This document shows, piece after piece, positions 34,950 to 44,520 of a stretch of DNA of 64,000 nucleotides. The DNA is from Cognataquiflexum gelatinilyticum (GTDB lineage Bacteria; Bacteroidota; Bacteroidia; Cytophagales; Cyclobacteriaceae): positions 248,001 through 312,000 of the forward strand of contig NZ_JANAEZ010000005.1 of the NCBI RefSeq assembly GCF_024813435.1. Reading direction: 5' to 3'. Every line of letters begins with the position of its first letter. Position 1 is the first letter of the stretch. The notes under the pieces were generated by a model, which had not been told where the DNA came from, did not search any database, and saw only the letters and a list, made by a program, of their open reading frames with translations. A program made the translations under genes and the position numbers.

Positions 34950-36758
34950 ATGAATTTAAACACACAGAATTTACAATCTATCATCAACTTTATTTGGACG
35001 GTTGCGGATGATGTACTGATCAATAAATTTCTTGAAAATCAGTATCAGGATGTAATCCTACCAATGACCGTTTTGAGGCGTTTGGACTTGGCATTAGAAC
35101 CAACCAAAGAAAAGGTGCTAAAAACACACAATGAATTTAAGGGCAAGATTGATAACATCTCAGGTTTATTGACTAGTGAAGTCCATGGAAGTGGTTTGGC
35201 TTTCTACAACACTTCTCAATTTACAATGAAAAAACTCTTGGCTGACCCTAAAAATATTGACACAAATTTTACAGATTATCTCAATGGTTTTTCTGAAAAT
35301 GTTCAGGATATAATTTCAAAATTCAAATTCCGCAATCAGTTAAAGACTTTTGAGGAAACAGGCATCACTTTTTCATTGATTGAAAAATTCTGCAACCCAA
35401 AGGTAGAACTCAGCCCCGAAAAGATTTCCCCGATGGCGATGGGCTACATGTTTGAGGACTTAATCCGCAGGTTTAACGAAAAAACAAACGCAGCAGCAGG
35501 GAGACATTTTACACCAAGAGAAATCATTGAGTTGATGACCCATTTGGTGTATTTGCCTGTGAAGGAAAAAATACAAAAAGGTACATTTTTGGTCTATGAC
35601 CCTTGTGGGGGTTCGGGTGCTATGCTGACTCAGTCTAAACATTTCGCAACGGACCCAGAAGGCGAAATCAAATCAACAGCAACCTTTCACCTTTACGGAC
35701 AGGAAAATACTGGCGAAATGTATGCCACCTGCAAGTCGGATATGCTACTGAAAGGGGAAGATCCTGATAAAATCAAGTTTGGTTCTACTTTGAGTGAGTA
35801 TGGCTTTGACCCTGATTTGAAGTTCAATTTTATGCTCACTAATCCACCTCATGGCACTTCTTGGAAGCAGGACATTGAAAACCTGAATGTGGGCGCAGGC
35901 AAAAAAGTGGAGATAAAAGATAAACGGTTTAATCTAAAAATCAAAAACTTCAAAGGCGAATTGGAAGAAACTTGTTTGACTTCCCGAAGCAATGATGGAC
36001 AGTTGATGTTTTTGCTCCATATGCTTTCTAAAATGAAAGACCCGAAGGATGGTGGAAGCCGCATTGCCTCTGTCCAAAATGGTTCGGCTTTGTTTACAGG
36101 GGATGCAGGCAGTAGTGAAAGCGGTATTCGTCAATACATACTGGAAAATGATTTGTTGGAATGTATTATTCAGTTGCCCAATGATATGTTCTACAATACA
36201 GGAATCACCACCTACATCTGGCTATTGACTAATGTAAAGGAAGCCCGCCGAAAAGGAAAAGTACAATTGATTAATGCTTCATCAGAGGGCTTTTATAAAA
36301 ATATGAGAAAGCCCCTCGGGGATAAACGAGTAGAGCTTGGAACTCAAGATATTTTAAAAATCCAAGAACTATACTTTGCCTTTGAAGAGAACGAGTACAG
36401 TATGATTTTTGAAAATGAAGACTTTGGCTTTTATCAAATCGCTGTACACCAACCTGAAAGAGATGAAAACGGAAAAATAATTGAGGATTTAAAAGGCAAT
36501 CCAAAATCTGATAGTGATTTGAAAGATTATGAGAAAGTACCAATGAAAGAAAGCATTGCAGAGTATTTCAAAAGAGAAGTTCTGCCCTTTGCTCCTGATG
36601 CTTGGTATGACAAGGAGAAGATGAAAATGGGTTATGAAATTTCATTTACTAAGTACTTCTACAAACACGAACCATTGAGAGACCTTTCCGATATTGAAAA
36701 TGATATAATGCAATTGGAAAAAGAAACAGATGGATTATTAAATGAAATTGTTTCGTAA
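34950..36758 (+). CDS. hsdM: Type I restriction-modification methyltransferase subunit (HsdM)
   Basis: 602 residues. The N-terminal helical domain (about 1-150, typical HsdM_N with VILPMTVLRRLD) is followed by the N6-adenine methyltransferase domain. SAM-binding motif I is VYDPCGGSGAML (about 214-225) and catalytic motif IV is NPPH (about 297-300, the family D/NPPY/F with histidine in the last place). The segment GRHFTPREIIELM just before motif I is typical. It transfers methyl groups to adenine in the complex with HsdS and provides the core of the restriction complex. The stop overlaps the hsdS start by one base (TAATG), showing translational coupling. The insert around 510-530 (HQPERDENGKIIEDLKG) is common in this subfamily. 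Confidence 0.95.
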   Translation: MNLNTQNLQSIINFIWTVADDVLINKFLENQYQDVILPMTVLRRLDLALEPTKEKVLKTHNEFKGKIDNISGLLTSEVHGSGLAFYNTSQFTMKKLLADPKNIDTNFTDYLNGFSENVQDIISKFKFRNQLKTFEETGITFSLIEKFCNPKVELSPEKISPMAMGYMFEDLIRRFNEKTNAAAGRHFTPREIIELMTHLVYLPVKEKIQKGTFLVYDPCGGSGAMLTQSKHFATDPEGEIKSTATFHLYGQENTGEMYATCKSDMLLKGEDPDKIKFGSTLSEYGFDPDLKFNFMLTNPPHGTSWKQDIENLNVGAGKKVEIKDKRFNLKIKNFKGELEETCLTSRSNDGQLMFLLHMLSKMKDPKDGGSRIASVQNGSALFTGDAGSSESGIRQYILENDLLECIIQLPNDMFYNTGITTYIWLLTNVKEARRKGKVQLINASSEGFYKNMRKPLGDKRVELGTQDILKIQELYFAFEENEYSMIFENEDFGFYQIAVHQPERDENGKIIEDLKGNPKSDSDLKDYEKVPMKESIAEYFKREVLPFAPDAWYDKEKMKMGYEISFTKYFYKHEPLRDLSDIENDIMQLEKETDGLLNEIVS

Positions 36759-38083
36759 TGGCAAAGACAAAATATCAATCATATATATCATCTAAAACAC
36801 TTTGGCAAAGAGAAATACCGAGCCATTGGCAGGAAACTGAATTACGTATGTTGTTTGCAGACAATAAGAACAAAAATATTGGTCTTGTTGAAAGAAATTT
36901 ACTTTCGCTTAGTTACGGAAAACTGAAACGGAAAGACATAGATAATGCCACTGGATTAGTTCCTGCATCATTTGAGGGTTATCAAATAATTGATGAAGGT
37001 TTTATTGTTTTACGATTTACAGATTTGCAAAATGACAAGAAATCATTGCGTGTTGGATATGTTGAAGAAAGGGGAATTATCACGAGTGCTTACATTGGAC
37101 TTGCACCAAAAGCAGATATTCATTCCAAATACTATTATTATCAACTTCACTTTTTAGACAAGATAAAATACTTCTATAATTTAGGTGGTGGAGTTAGGCA
37201 ATCATTGGCATTTAAAGAGTTTGGAAGAGAAACAGTTTTAATTCCCCCCAAAGAAGAACAAACCGCCATTGTCCGATTTTTAGATTACAAACTGGCAAAA
37301 ATCAACCGCTTTATCCAAAAGAAAAAGCAATTGCTTTCTTTGTATGCTGAAAAAAGAAAGTCATTAACACGAGAATTGATAAACTCTAAAAATGTAAAAT
37401 ACTTAAGATTGTCTTCGGTCGCAAAACTTATACAAAGACCAATTGAAGCATTTGAAAATGAGTTTTATACTCCAGTTGGTTTATATAATAGAGGTCGTGG
37501 ACTGTTTCATAAGGAAGCAACTCTTGGAAAAGAATTAGGAGATTCAAGTTTCTATTTTATAAATAAAGGTGACGTTATTTTAAGTGGACAGTTTGCTTGG
37601 GAAGGAGCCGTTGCATTAGTTGATTTGGAAGATGATGGATGCGTTGCCTCTCACAGATATCCTGTGTTAGATTGTAATTTAAATATTATTATCCCCGAAT
37701 ATCTGTTTTCATTTTTTACAATTTCTGAAGGCCATTTACTACTAGATTACCATTCAAGGGGCGCTGCAGGTAGAAATAGACCTCTAAATCCTCGGTATTT
37801 GATTAAGGAAAAAATTCCAGTACCCGACATTGCGTTACAAAAAGAATTGATAAAGCTAATAGAAAGAGAAAATGAGTTAAAAGCTATCATAAAAAAAGAA
37901 ATCTCACTAGCCGAAGAATACAAAACGGCTTTGATAGCCGAAGCGGTTACAGGGAAAATTGATGTAAGAGGATATGAAGTGCCTGAGTTAATAGAAGAAG
38001 AAACCTATGAGGAGATAGAAGATGAAATCAGTATGGCGGCTGAGGATGGGGAGGAATATGAAATGCAAAGTGAAGATTTATGA
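36758..38083 (+). CDS. hsdS: Type I restriction-modification specificity subunit (HsdS)
   Basis: 441 residues with two target-recognition halves. The first conserved helix follows the first recognition domain (PPKEEQTAIVRFLDYKLAKI, about 167-186). The second follows the second domain (PDIALQKELIKLIERENELK, about 352-371) and is continued by SLAEEYKTALIAEAVTGKID. The recognition domains (about 15-160 and 210-345) determine a bipartite target that cannot be read from the sequence. The acidic C-terminal tail (EEETYEEIEDEISMAAEDGE) is unusual. It overlaps the next gene by four bases. Confidence 0.94.
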   Translation: MAKTKYQSYISSKTLWQREIPSHWQETELRMLFADNKNKNIGLVERNLLSLSYGKLKRKDIDNATGLVPASFEGYQIIDEGFIVLRFTDLQNDKKSLRVGYVEERGIITSAYIGLAPKADIHSKYYYYQLHFLDKIKYFYNLGGGVRQSLAFKEFGRETVLIPPKEEQTAIVRFLDYKLAKINRFIQKKKQLLSLYAEKRKSLTRELINSKNVKYLRLSSVAKLIQRPIEAFENEFYTPVGLYNRGRGLFHKEATLGKELGDSSFYFINKGDVILSGQFAWEGAVALVDLEDDGCVASHRYPVLDCNLNIIIPEYLFSFFTISEGHLLLDYHSRGAAGRNRPLNPRYLIKEKIPVPDIALQKELIKLIERENELKAIIKKEISLAEEYKTALIAEAVTGKIDVRGYEVPELIEEETYEEIEDEISMAAEDGEEYEMQSEDL

Positions 38084-39513
38084 TGGAGGTAAGCACATAC
38101 GGCTTCTATGATATTTATCAAAAGTACCCAAATATTGTAGTGCCAAACTATCAACGTGCCTATACATGGGATAAGGAGAAGGTTGACGAATTACTTACAG
38201 ATTGGGATGAGTATCTTCAAAAAGAACCAAGACATTCCTACTATATGGGCACTTTACTATTTTTTTATGACAAGGAAAAAAAGGGCTATGAAATTATTGA
38301 TGGACAACAACGATTAACAACCTTAGCTTTAATATACCAAATCATTAAAAAAGAGTTTTTAAGCGGTCAGGATTTGGTTTATAATCAAATGATTTCCGCT
38401 TACAACATTGCCAACAATTTCAATTTTTTAACTAGTAAAAAAGAACAACTTCAACAATTCAACAAAGCTGACATTTTTAGCAAACTAGATTTTACCATAA
38501 TTGTAAGCGACAACCAAGACCACGCTTTTTCATTTTTTGATTCTCAAAACAACCGAGGAGTAAGTTTGGGGGTTGACGACTACTTAAAAGCCTATCATTT
38601 AAGAGCACTTCCTGAACCATTGCAAGCCAAACGAGCAAAAGATTGGGAAGCCATCACATTCAAAGCAAAAAAACAGGACGACCATTTACTCGATTTAAAG
38701 CATTTGTTTAATGAGGTTCTTTTTAAAGTGAGAAAATGGAGAGGTCAGACCACATTTCCATATCCCAATAAAAACAATGTATTAGGTGAGTTCCAAAAGA
38801 ACACACACAAGTCGAATAATGAGGAAAACTTCCGACTGTTTCCCAACAGAAACAATATGCGATTTCAGGAAATAGAAGTCAACAATGATGGGCTAAATTT
38901 TATCTCCAGAGAAAAGCCAATATCCATCATTGAATATCCTTTCGCCATCAGACAGCCGATTTATAAAGGGCAGAACTTTTTTGATTTCACTGAAAAATAC
39001 CATTCCATTTTTGATTTGTTCTTTAATGAAAGTGGCAAGAAAACAAAAGCTATACAAGATTCAATTAATTTCTACAATGCCATTTACACAAGAGATATGT
39101 CGGCGTATCTCCGATACTATATGCAAATGTGCTTAGTAGCTTATTATGATAATTTTGGAGAAGAAAAACTGTTTGATGCGATTCAGTATTTTGATTACTA
39201 CATAGGAAGTGTGCGGTTGGAAAAATACTATGTAAGGCATGAAGCAATCAAGAACAGTTTAAAAATTGCGGAACTGAACCTGATTGACTTAATTATTAAT
39301 GCCTATTTGCCCAATGAGATTTTTAGCTTCATAAAAGGGGCAAAATCAATTGATGATGTATACTGGAATAAAAAATTTTTGAACGATAAAGGAAATTTAA
39401 AAAACTCGGTGATTGAACGATATATTAAAAGGGTGTGTGATTTTTATGGTGTGGATATTAAGAATGATAAGTATCTGAATGAGTTTAAAAGCAGAAAGCA
39501 ATGGATAAGGTAA
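38080..39513 (+). CDS. DUF262 protein (GmrS-like) embedded in the type I operon
   Basis: 477 residues. The N-terminal DUF262 domain has VPNYQRAYTWDKEKVDELLT (about 19-38) and the diagnostic IIDGQQRLTTLAL (D about 74), the ParB-like NTP-binding motif of GmrSD-type nucleases. A later NNRGVSLGVDDYLKAYHL block is also characteristic. No HNH-type EHIxPQ motif is visible at the C-terminus, so nuclease activity would come from the partner encoded by the next gene, which overlaps this one by 13 bases. In known systems DUF262 proteins act as type IV enzymes on modified DNA or as parts of SspE/BrxU-type defence. Here the pair sits between hsdS and hsdR. Confidence 0.85.
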   Translation: MMEVSTYGFYDIYQKYPNIVVPNYQRAYTWDKEKVDELLTDWDEYLQKEPRHSYYMGTLLFFYDKEKKGYEIIDGQQRLTTLALIYQIIKKEFLSGQDLVYNQMISAYNIANNFNFLTSKKEQLQQFNKADIFSKLDFTIIVSDNQDHAFSFFDSQNNRGVSLGVDDYLKAYHLRALPEPLQAKRAKDWEAITFKAKKQDDHLLDLKHLFNEVLFKVRKWRGQTTFPYPNKNNVLGEFQKNTHKSNNEENFRLFPNRNNMRFQEIEVNNDGLNFISREKPISIIEYPFAIRQPIYKGQNFFDFTEKYHSIFDLFFNESGKKTKAIQDSINFYNAIYTRDMSAYLRYYMQMCLVAYYDNFGEEKLFDAIQYFDYYIGSVRLEKYYVRHEAIKNSLKIAELNLIDLIINAYLPNEIFSFIKGAKSIDDVYWNKKFLNDKGNLKNSVIERYIKRVCDFYGVDIKNDKYLNEFKSRKQWIR

Positions 39514-41468
39514 AATCACAGCTAATCAATATTGCTTCTGTAGTTGAAGAAGGTTGGGAATTTAACATCCCGATTTACCAGCGTCTATACGTTTGGACAG
39601 AAGAACAAGTCAAAACTCTTTTTGAAGATTTACATACTGCCTTCACAGCTAAAAAAGACCTTTATTACATTGGAGGAATTATTTTAGTACAGAACGCTTT
39701 AAAACCAAATTTGTATGATTTGGTAGATGGTCAGCAACGTTTTACCACGCTTTGGTTATTGTCAAATGAATTGAGAAGAGCCCTACTCCCTTTTACGTAT
39801 AATGGCAAAAAATTGAGGTTGCAATTCTCAATCAGAGAAAATGTATCTGAATTTTTCACAAGCATAGACCAAATATCAAATAAGGTAAACGAAGCAAGCA
39901 ATGATTTTTCAGATCTAATGCAGGTTGGAAAAGCAAGAAATCTGATTATACAACTTATAGACAAGCATCTTGTGGATGAGGCGGAAAAACAAGCATTTTC
40001 TAACTTCATTTTTGAAAAGCTTAAAATGGTAAAAACAACCGTTCCTCCTTCCAACGACTTAAACAAACTGTTTGAAGCACTAAACAATCGAGGTGCACAA
40101 TTAGAGCATCACGAAATCTTGAAAGCTCGTTTACTAGGCTTCATAAAAAATGTAAACAAAAGACAAGTATTTGCTAAGCTTTGGCAAGCTTGCAGTGTAA
40201 TGGACAATTACATTGAAAGAGTGATTGCCTTAGAAATTGGGTCGGCTCAAAATATTGCAGCTATATATCATAATGGTTTTTCTATAAAAAACGTCTTAGA
40301 GCTTTTTGATTATCGTGAGTCAAATAAGGAATTGTCACTAAGTGATGTAATTCAAAAACCAGAAAAATATTCTACTTTATCCGATACTTTCAAAAAAAAA
40401 CTTAATCATCACCCTGAAGCAACTGAAGATGAATTTGAGCCCGTTCGAAGTGTTTTAAGCTTTCCACAGTTATTGCTTCATACATTAAGGATATTCTTAT
40501 TTGACCAGAAAAAAGAAGACATTCAAAGAATCAATGAGAAAGAACTATTAGAAATTTTTGATAAGCATTTCCTAAAGTCTGATTTTATTGATGAAAAATC
40601 TGTAATTACTTTTATTGAAACACTTTTTGAAGTCAGAAACTCTTTTGACCGTTATGTAATAAAATGGGTAACAATAGGAGACCAAAAAGAGGAGCACATT
40701 CTAAAAGACATCTACAAACAAAATCAAAAAAGAAGAGGTCAAACCTATTATTTGCGAAGGCTTAAAAAGGAAGAATTACACGGAATCGGTTTGCTTCAAA
40801 GTATTTTATACCATTCCCAGCAGAACACCACGCAATATTGGTTAACTCCTTTTCTATATTGGATGATTGACGAGAAGCCGAGTTTTAATGATGCTTTTCT
40901 TTATTTAAGACATTTGGATAACACCTTATTAAGTTCAAACACAGAGAAAATCCCCTTGCCTGAAAGAACAATTCAGTCAATTTCTGAATACTTAAAGTAT
41001 AAACCAGCACCGGAAGCTATTTTTGGAAGCATTGATAATCTTAATAAAGAGGGCACAGCATTTCCGCATTATTGGTTTTACAAAATTGAATTTGTTTTAT
41101 GGTATTACAGAAATAAACTCGGTAAAGCGGAGGCTTGGAAAGACTATAAGATGACTGCAAGAAATTCAATTGAACATATTGGGCCACAAAATCCAAGGTC
41201 TTCACAAGATAAAGTGTGTGATGAAATGCTTGATACTATGGGCAATTTGGTTTTAGTAACTAGAAGTATCAATTCCGAATACAGCGATAAAGCTTTCGGG
41301 GTTAAAAAGAGTATGTTCCTAGATAAAAAAAGCAAAGGAAGTATTGATAGCCTAAAATCCGATTTGATTTATGAGCATCAAAATTGGAATGACAAATTAG
41401 CACAGAAACACTTTGAAAAGATTATGCAGCTTTTGAATACATACTTTGAGGAGCACAAATTAAATTAA
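39501..41468 (+). CDS. DUF262-DUF1524 protein (GmrSD-like nuclease) embedded in the type I operon
   Basis: 655 residues. The N-terminal DUF262 domain shows IPIYQRLYVWTEEQVKTLFE (about 18-37), DLVDGQQRFTTLWLL (D about 76) and LNNRGAQLEHHEILKARLLG. The C-terminal DUF1524 domain has the His-Me finger motif SIEHIGPQNP (His about 558) and the downstream MGNLVLVTRSINSEYSDKAF block, where catalysis is expected. This is the full fused GmrSD layout, so it may be the active nuclease of the pair. It overlaps the upstream DUF262 gene and is 2 bases from hsdR, so it belongs to the same transcript. Confidence 0.88.
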   Translation: MDKVKSQLINIASVVEEGWEFNIPIYQRLYVWTEEQVKTLFEDLHTAFTAKKDLYYIGGIILVQNALKPNLYDLVDGQQRFTTLWLLSNELRRALLPFTYNGKKLRLQFSIRENVSEFFTSIDQISNKVNEASNDFSDLMQVGKARNLIIQLIDKHLVDEAEKQAFSNFIFEKLKMVKTTVPPSNDLNKLFEALNNRGAQLEHHEILKARLLGFIKNVNKRQVFAKLWQACSVMDNYIERVIALEIGSAQNIAAIYHNGFSIKNVLELFDYRESNKELSLSDVIQKPEKYSTLSDTFKKKLNHHPEATEDEFEPVRSVLSFPQLLLHTLRIFLFDQKKEDIQRINEKELLEIFDKHFLKSDFIDEKSVITFIETLFEVRNSFDRYVIKWVTIGDQKEEHILKDIYKQNQKRRGQTYYLRRLKKEELHGIGLLQSILYHSQQNTTQYWLTPFLYWMIDEKPSFNDAFLYLRHLDNTLLSSNTEKIPLPERTIQSISEYLKYKPAPEAIFGSIDNLNKEGTAFPHYWFYKIEFVLWYYRNKLGKAEAWKDYKMTARNSIEHIGPQNPRSSQDKVCDEMLDTMGNLVLVTRSINSEYSDKAFGVKKSMFLDKKSKGSIDSLKSDLIYEHQNWNDKLAQKHFEKIMQLLNTYFEEHKLN

Positions 41469-41470
41469 TA

Positions 41471-44400
41471 ATGACAAAACAAACAGACACCACAGAAAAA
41501 GGATTAGAAACCCACATTGCCCAATATTTGGTCAGTGAGAATGGCTATTTACTTCGTGAAAATACCGCTTACGATAATGTGGCTTGTTTGGATAGTGCCT
41601 TATTGTTTGAATTTTTAGAAGCTACGCAACCTAAATCGGTTACCATACTTAAAACCTACCACAAAGACCTTTACAAGCAAAAAATAATCAAACGCATCAA
41701 TGACCAAATACAAGCAAAAGGCGTGATTGAAGTATTGCGAAAAGGAATAACAGACGGCTTTACCGATACCAAACTGCATTTGTTTTACGATAAACCTGTT
41801 TCTAATTACAACGCTTCTGCCAATGCCTTGTATCAAGCCAACCGCTTTTCGGTAATGCGTCAGGTATATTTTACGCCACTAAATAAAAAGTCATTGGACT
41901 TGGTAGTGTTTATCAATGGTATTCCGATTATTTCCTTTGAGTTGAAAAACGAACTGACCAAGCAAAATGTAGAACACGCCATCAAACAATACAAAACAGA
42001 CCGAGACCCAAATGAAGAACTGTTTCGCTTAGGCAGGTTAATTGTAAACTTTGCTGTGGACACGGAAGAGGTTTGGATGTGTACACAGCTCAAAAAAGAG
42101 AAATCACACTTTTTGCCTTTTAATAAAGGCTACAACAACGGAGCAGGAAATCCACCAAATGGTGGCATAAAAACCGACTATTTGTGGGCAGCCATTTTGA
42201 CCAAAAGTAGTCTGACAGATATTATTCAAAATTTTTGTCAGCTCATTACAGAAGAAAAAGAGTTCTTGGATGAAAAAGGCAAAATCAGAACCCGAAAAGA
42301 AAAGAAATTGATTTTTCCACGCTACCACCAATTAGTTGCCGTTCGCAATTTATTGGCAGATGCACAAGAAAAAGGTTCAGGTCAAAAGTATTTGATTCAA
42401 CATTCCGCTGGTTCGGGCAAATCCAATTCCATTTCTTGGTTGGCTCATCAGTTGGTTGGATTACACGACAAATCAGGACAAGACAATATTTTTGATACCG
42501 TAATTGTTGTAACAGACCGCAGGGTGTTAGATGCTCAAATCAGAGAGAACATCAAACAGTATCAGCAAGTAAAAGGGGTGGTTGAAGCCATTACCGAAGG
42601 CAGTAAACAACTGAAACAAGCACTGGAAGAAGGTAAAAAAATCATCATTACCACCATTCAGAAGTTCCCACACATTGTTGAAGATATTGGCGAATTGCCT
42701 GGAAACAATTTTGCCATCATCATAGATGAAGCTCACAGCAGTTTGAGTGGACAAATGGCAAGAAAACTGAACGAAACACTTTCCAAACTCAACCTAGACC
42801 AAGCCACACAAGCCGACTTAGAAGAAGATTTGGAAGATATTTCAAATATGGTAGAGGTTGAAGATGCGGAAGAAACAGTAACAGGTGAAGATTTAATTAG
42901 GGTATTGGTGAAATCAAGAAAGCTATTACCCAATGCGAGTTATTTTGCTTTTACCGCTACACCAAAGAATAAAACCTTAGAACTTTTTGGAGTCTCATTT
43001 CAAGAGGGGGACAAAACTAAATTCAGAGCCTTTCACTTGTATTCAATGAAACAAGCCATTGAGGAAGGTTTTATTATGGATGTTTTGCAGAATTATACCA
43101 CTTACCAGAGTTATTATGCTTTACTGAAAAAGATTGAGGATGACCCTGAATATGATAAACTGAAAGCACAGAAGAAACTCAAACACTATGTAGAGAGCCA
43201 CGAACACGCCATTAAGAAGAAAGCAATTTTAATCATTGAGCATTTTATGGAAAACGTAATCCGTAAAAAGCGAATGGGAGGATTTGCAAAAGCAATGTTG
43301 GTAACAAGTTCGAGAGCCAATGCAGTAAAGTACAAAAAGGCATTTGATGATTATTTGTTAAAAATCAACAGCCCATTTTTATCAGTGGTTGCGTTTTCAG
43401 GAGAAATTGATGGACAAACAGAAGCCAGTTTAAACGGATTTTCGAGTGCTAATATTCCGAGCGAATTTGAAAAAAATGAATATCGATTTTTATTAGTAGC
43501 CAATAAATATCAAACAGGTTTTGACCAACCGCTTCTGCATACAATGTATGTAGATAAAAAGCTAGGCGGAGTAAATGCTGTGCAAACGCTTTCAAGACTT
43601 AACAGAAGTCATCCATTAAAGAAAGACACCTTTGTTTTGGACTTTGCAAACACTGCGGAAGACATTGAAAAAGCCTTTAAACCCTATTTTGAAAGTACTA
43701 TTTTAGGAGAAGCAACCGATCCAAACAAGTTGTTTGATTTGAAAGATGCTTTGGACAATTTTCAAGTTTATACCAGAGAGCAAGTTTTTGAATTTTCAGA
43801 AAAGATTTTGGCCAATGTTCCTGTTGACCAATTGCATGCAATGTTGGACACATCTTCCGAAATTTTTAGAAACGACCTTTCAGAAGAACAACAAGCAGAC
43901 TTTAGAGCCAAAGTAAAAACATACGTTCGTCTTTACATTTTTCTATCTCAAATTGTCCCGTTTGAAAATCCTTATTTAGAGCGTTTGTATATTTTCTTGA
44001 ATCACTTGCAAAACAAATTAGGCGGAGATACACCAATTGATTTGGCCCAAGGGATTTTAGATAATATCGATATGGACAGCTATCGTTTGCAGTTGGAATC
44101 GACCACAAGCATTGCTATGGAACAAGGGGAAGATCTAAAGCCTATTCCTACAGATATGAGAGGTGGTCATATAGATGGTGATAAAGATAGACTTTCAAAC
44201 ATATTGAAAACATTCAATGACCGTTATGGAACCCAATTTGAAGATGCTGATAAAGTGCGAAGAATGGCAGAAGACATTGTAAATGATGTTGCAAAAAATC
44301 AAGATATGGTCAGTTCTTTGAGATATTCAGACGATCAAAATGCAAGAATCACTAGTGATAAAATTGCCCAGGAAGAATTGCTGAAACACGTTACTACAAA

Positions 44401-44515
44401 TTTTGATTTTTACAAACTGATTACAGACAATAGAGATGCTAGAGAAGATTTCAACTCTATGGTGTTTGGTATGGTAAAGGAATTGATAAATAGAGGGATT
44501 AATACACAGAAATAA
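41471..44515 (+). CDS. hsdR: Type I restriction endonuclease subunit (HsdR)
   Basis: 1014 residues. The N-terminal PD-(D/E)xK nuclease domain includes DLVVFINGIPIISFELKNEL (catalytic E-x-K about 156-158). The SF2 translocase follows with Walker A HSAGSGKSNS (about 311-320), Walker B/DEAH IIIDEAHSS (about 416-424), the SAT-type motif FTATPKNKTL, and helicase motif VI around VQTLSRLNRSHP. The C-terminal helical region would dock to HsdM. It translocates DNA with ATP and cleaves unmodified DNA away from the recognition site. All key motifs are intact, so the R-M system looks functional. Confidence 0.95.
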   Translation: MTKQTDTTEKGLETHIAQYLVSENGYLLRENTAYDNVACLDSALLFEFLEATQPKSVTILKTYHKDLYKQKIIKRINDQIQAKGVIEVLRKGITDGFTDTKLHLFYDKPVSNYNASANALYQANRFSVMRQVYFTPLNKKSLDLVVFINGIPIISFELKNELTKQNVEHAIKQYKTDRDPNEELFRLGRLIVNFAVDTEEVWMCTQLKKEKSHFLPFNKGYNNGAGNPPNGGIKTDYLWAAILTKSSLTDIIQNFCQLITEEKEFLDEKGKIRTRKEKKLIFPRYHQLVAVRNLLADAQEKGSGQKYLIQHSAGSGKSNSISWLAHQLVGLHDKSGQDNIFDTVIVVTDRRVLDAQIRENIKQYQQVKGVVEAITEGSKQLKQALEEGKKIIITTIQKFPHIVEDIGELPGNNFAIIIDEAHSSLSGQMARKLNETLSKLNLDQATQADLEEDLEDISNMVEVEDAEETVTGEDLIRVLVKSRKLLPNASYFAFTATPKNKTLELFGVSFQEGDKTKFRAFHLYSMKQAIEEGFIMDVLQNYTTYQSYYALLKKIEDDPEYDKLKAQKKLKHYVESHEHAIKKKAILIIEHFMENVIRKKRMGGFAKAMLVTSSRANAVKYKKAFDDYLLKINSPFLSVVAFSGEIDGQTEASLNGFSSANIPSEFEKNEYRFLLVANKYQTGFDQPLLHTMYVDKKLGGVNAVQTLSRLNRSHPLKKDTFVLDFANTAEDIEKAFKPYFESTILGEATDPNKLFDLKDALDNFQVYTREQVFEFSEKILANVPVDQLHAMLDTSSEIFRNDLSEEQQADFRAKVKTYVRLYIFLSQIVPFENPYLERLYIFLNHLQNKLGGDTPIDLAQGILDNIDMDSYRLQLESTTSIAMEQGEDLKPIPTDMRGGHIDGDKDRLSNILKTFNDRYGTQFEDADKVRRMAEDIVNDVAKNQDMVSSLRYSDDQNARITSDKIAQEELLKHVTTNFDFYKLITDNRDAREDFNSMVFGMVKELINRGINTQK

Positions 44516-44520
44516 ATTAA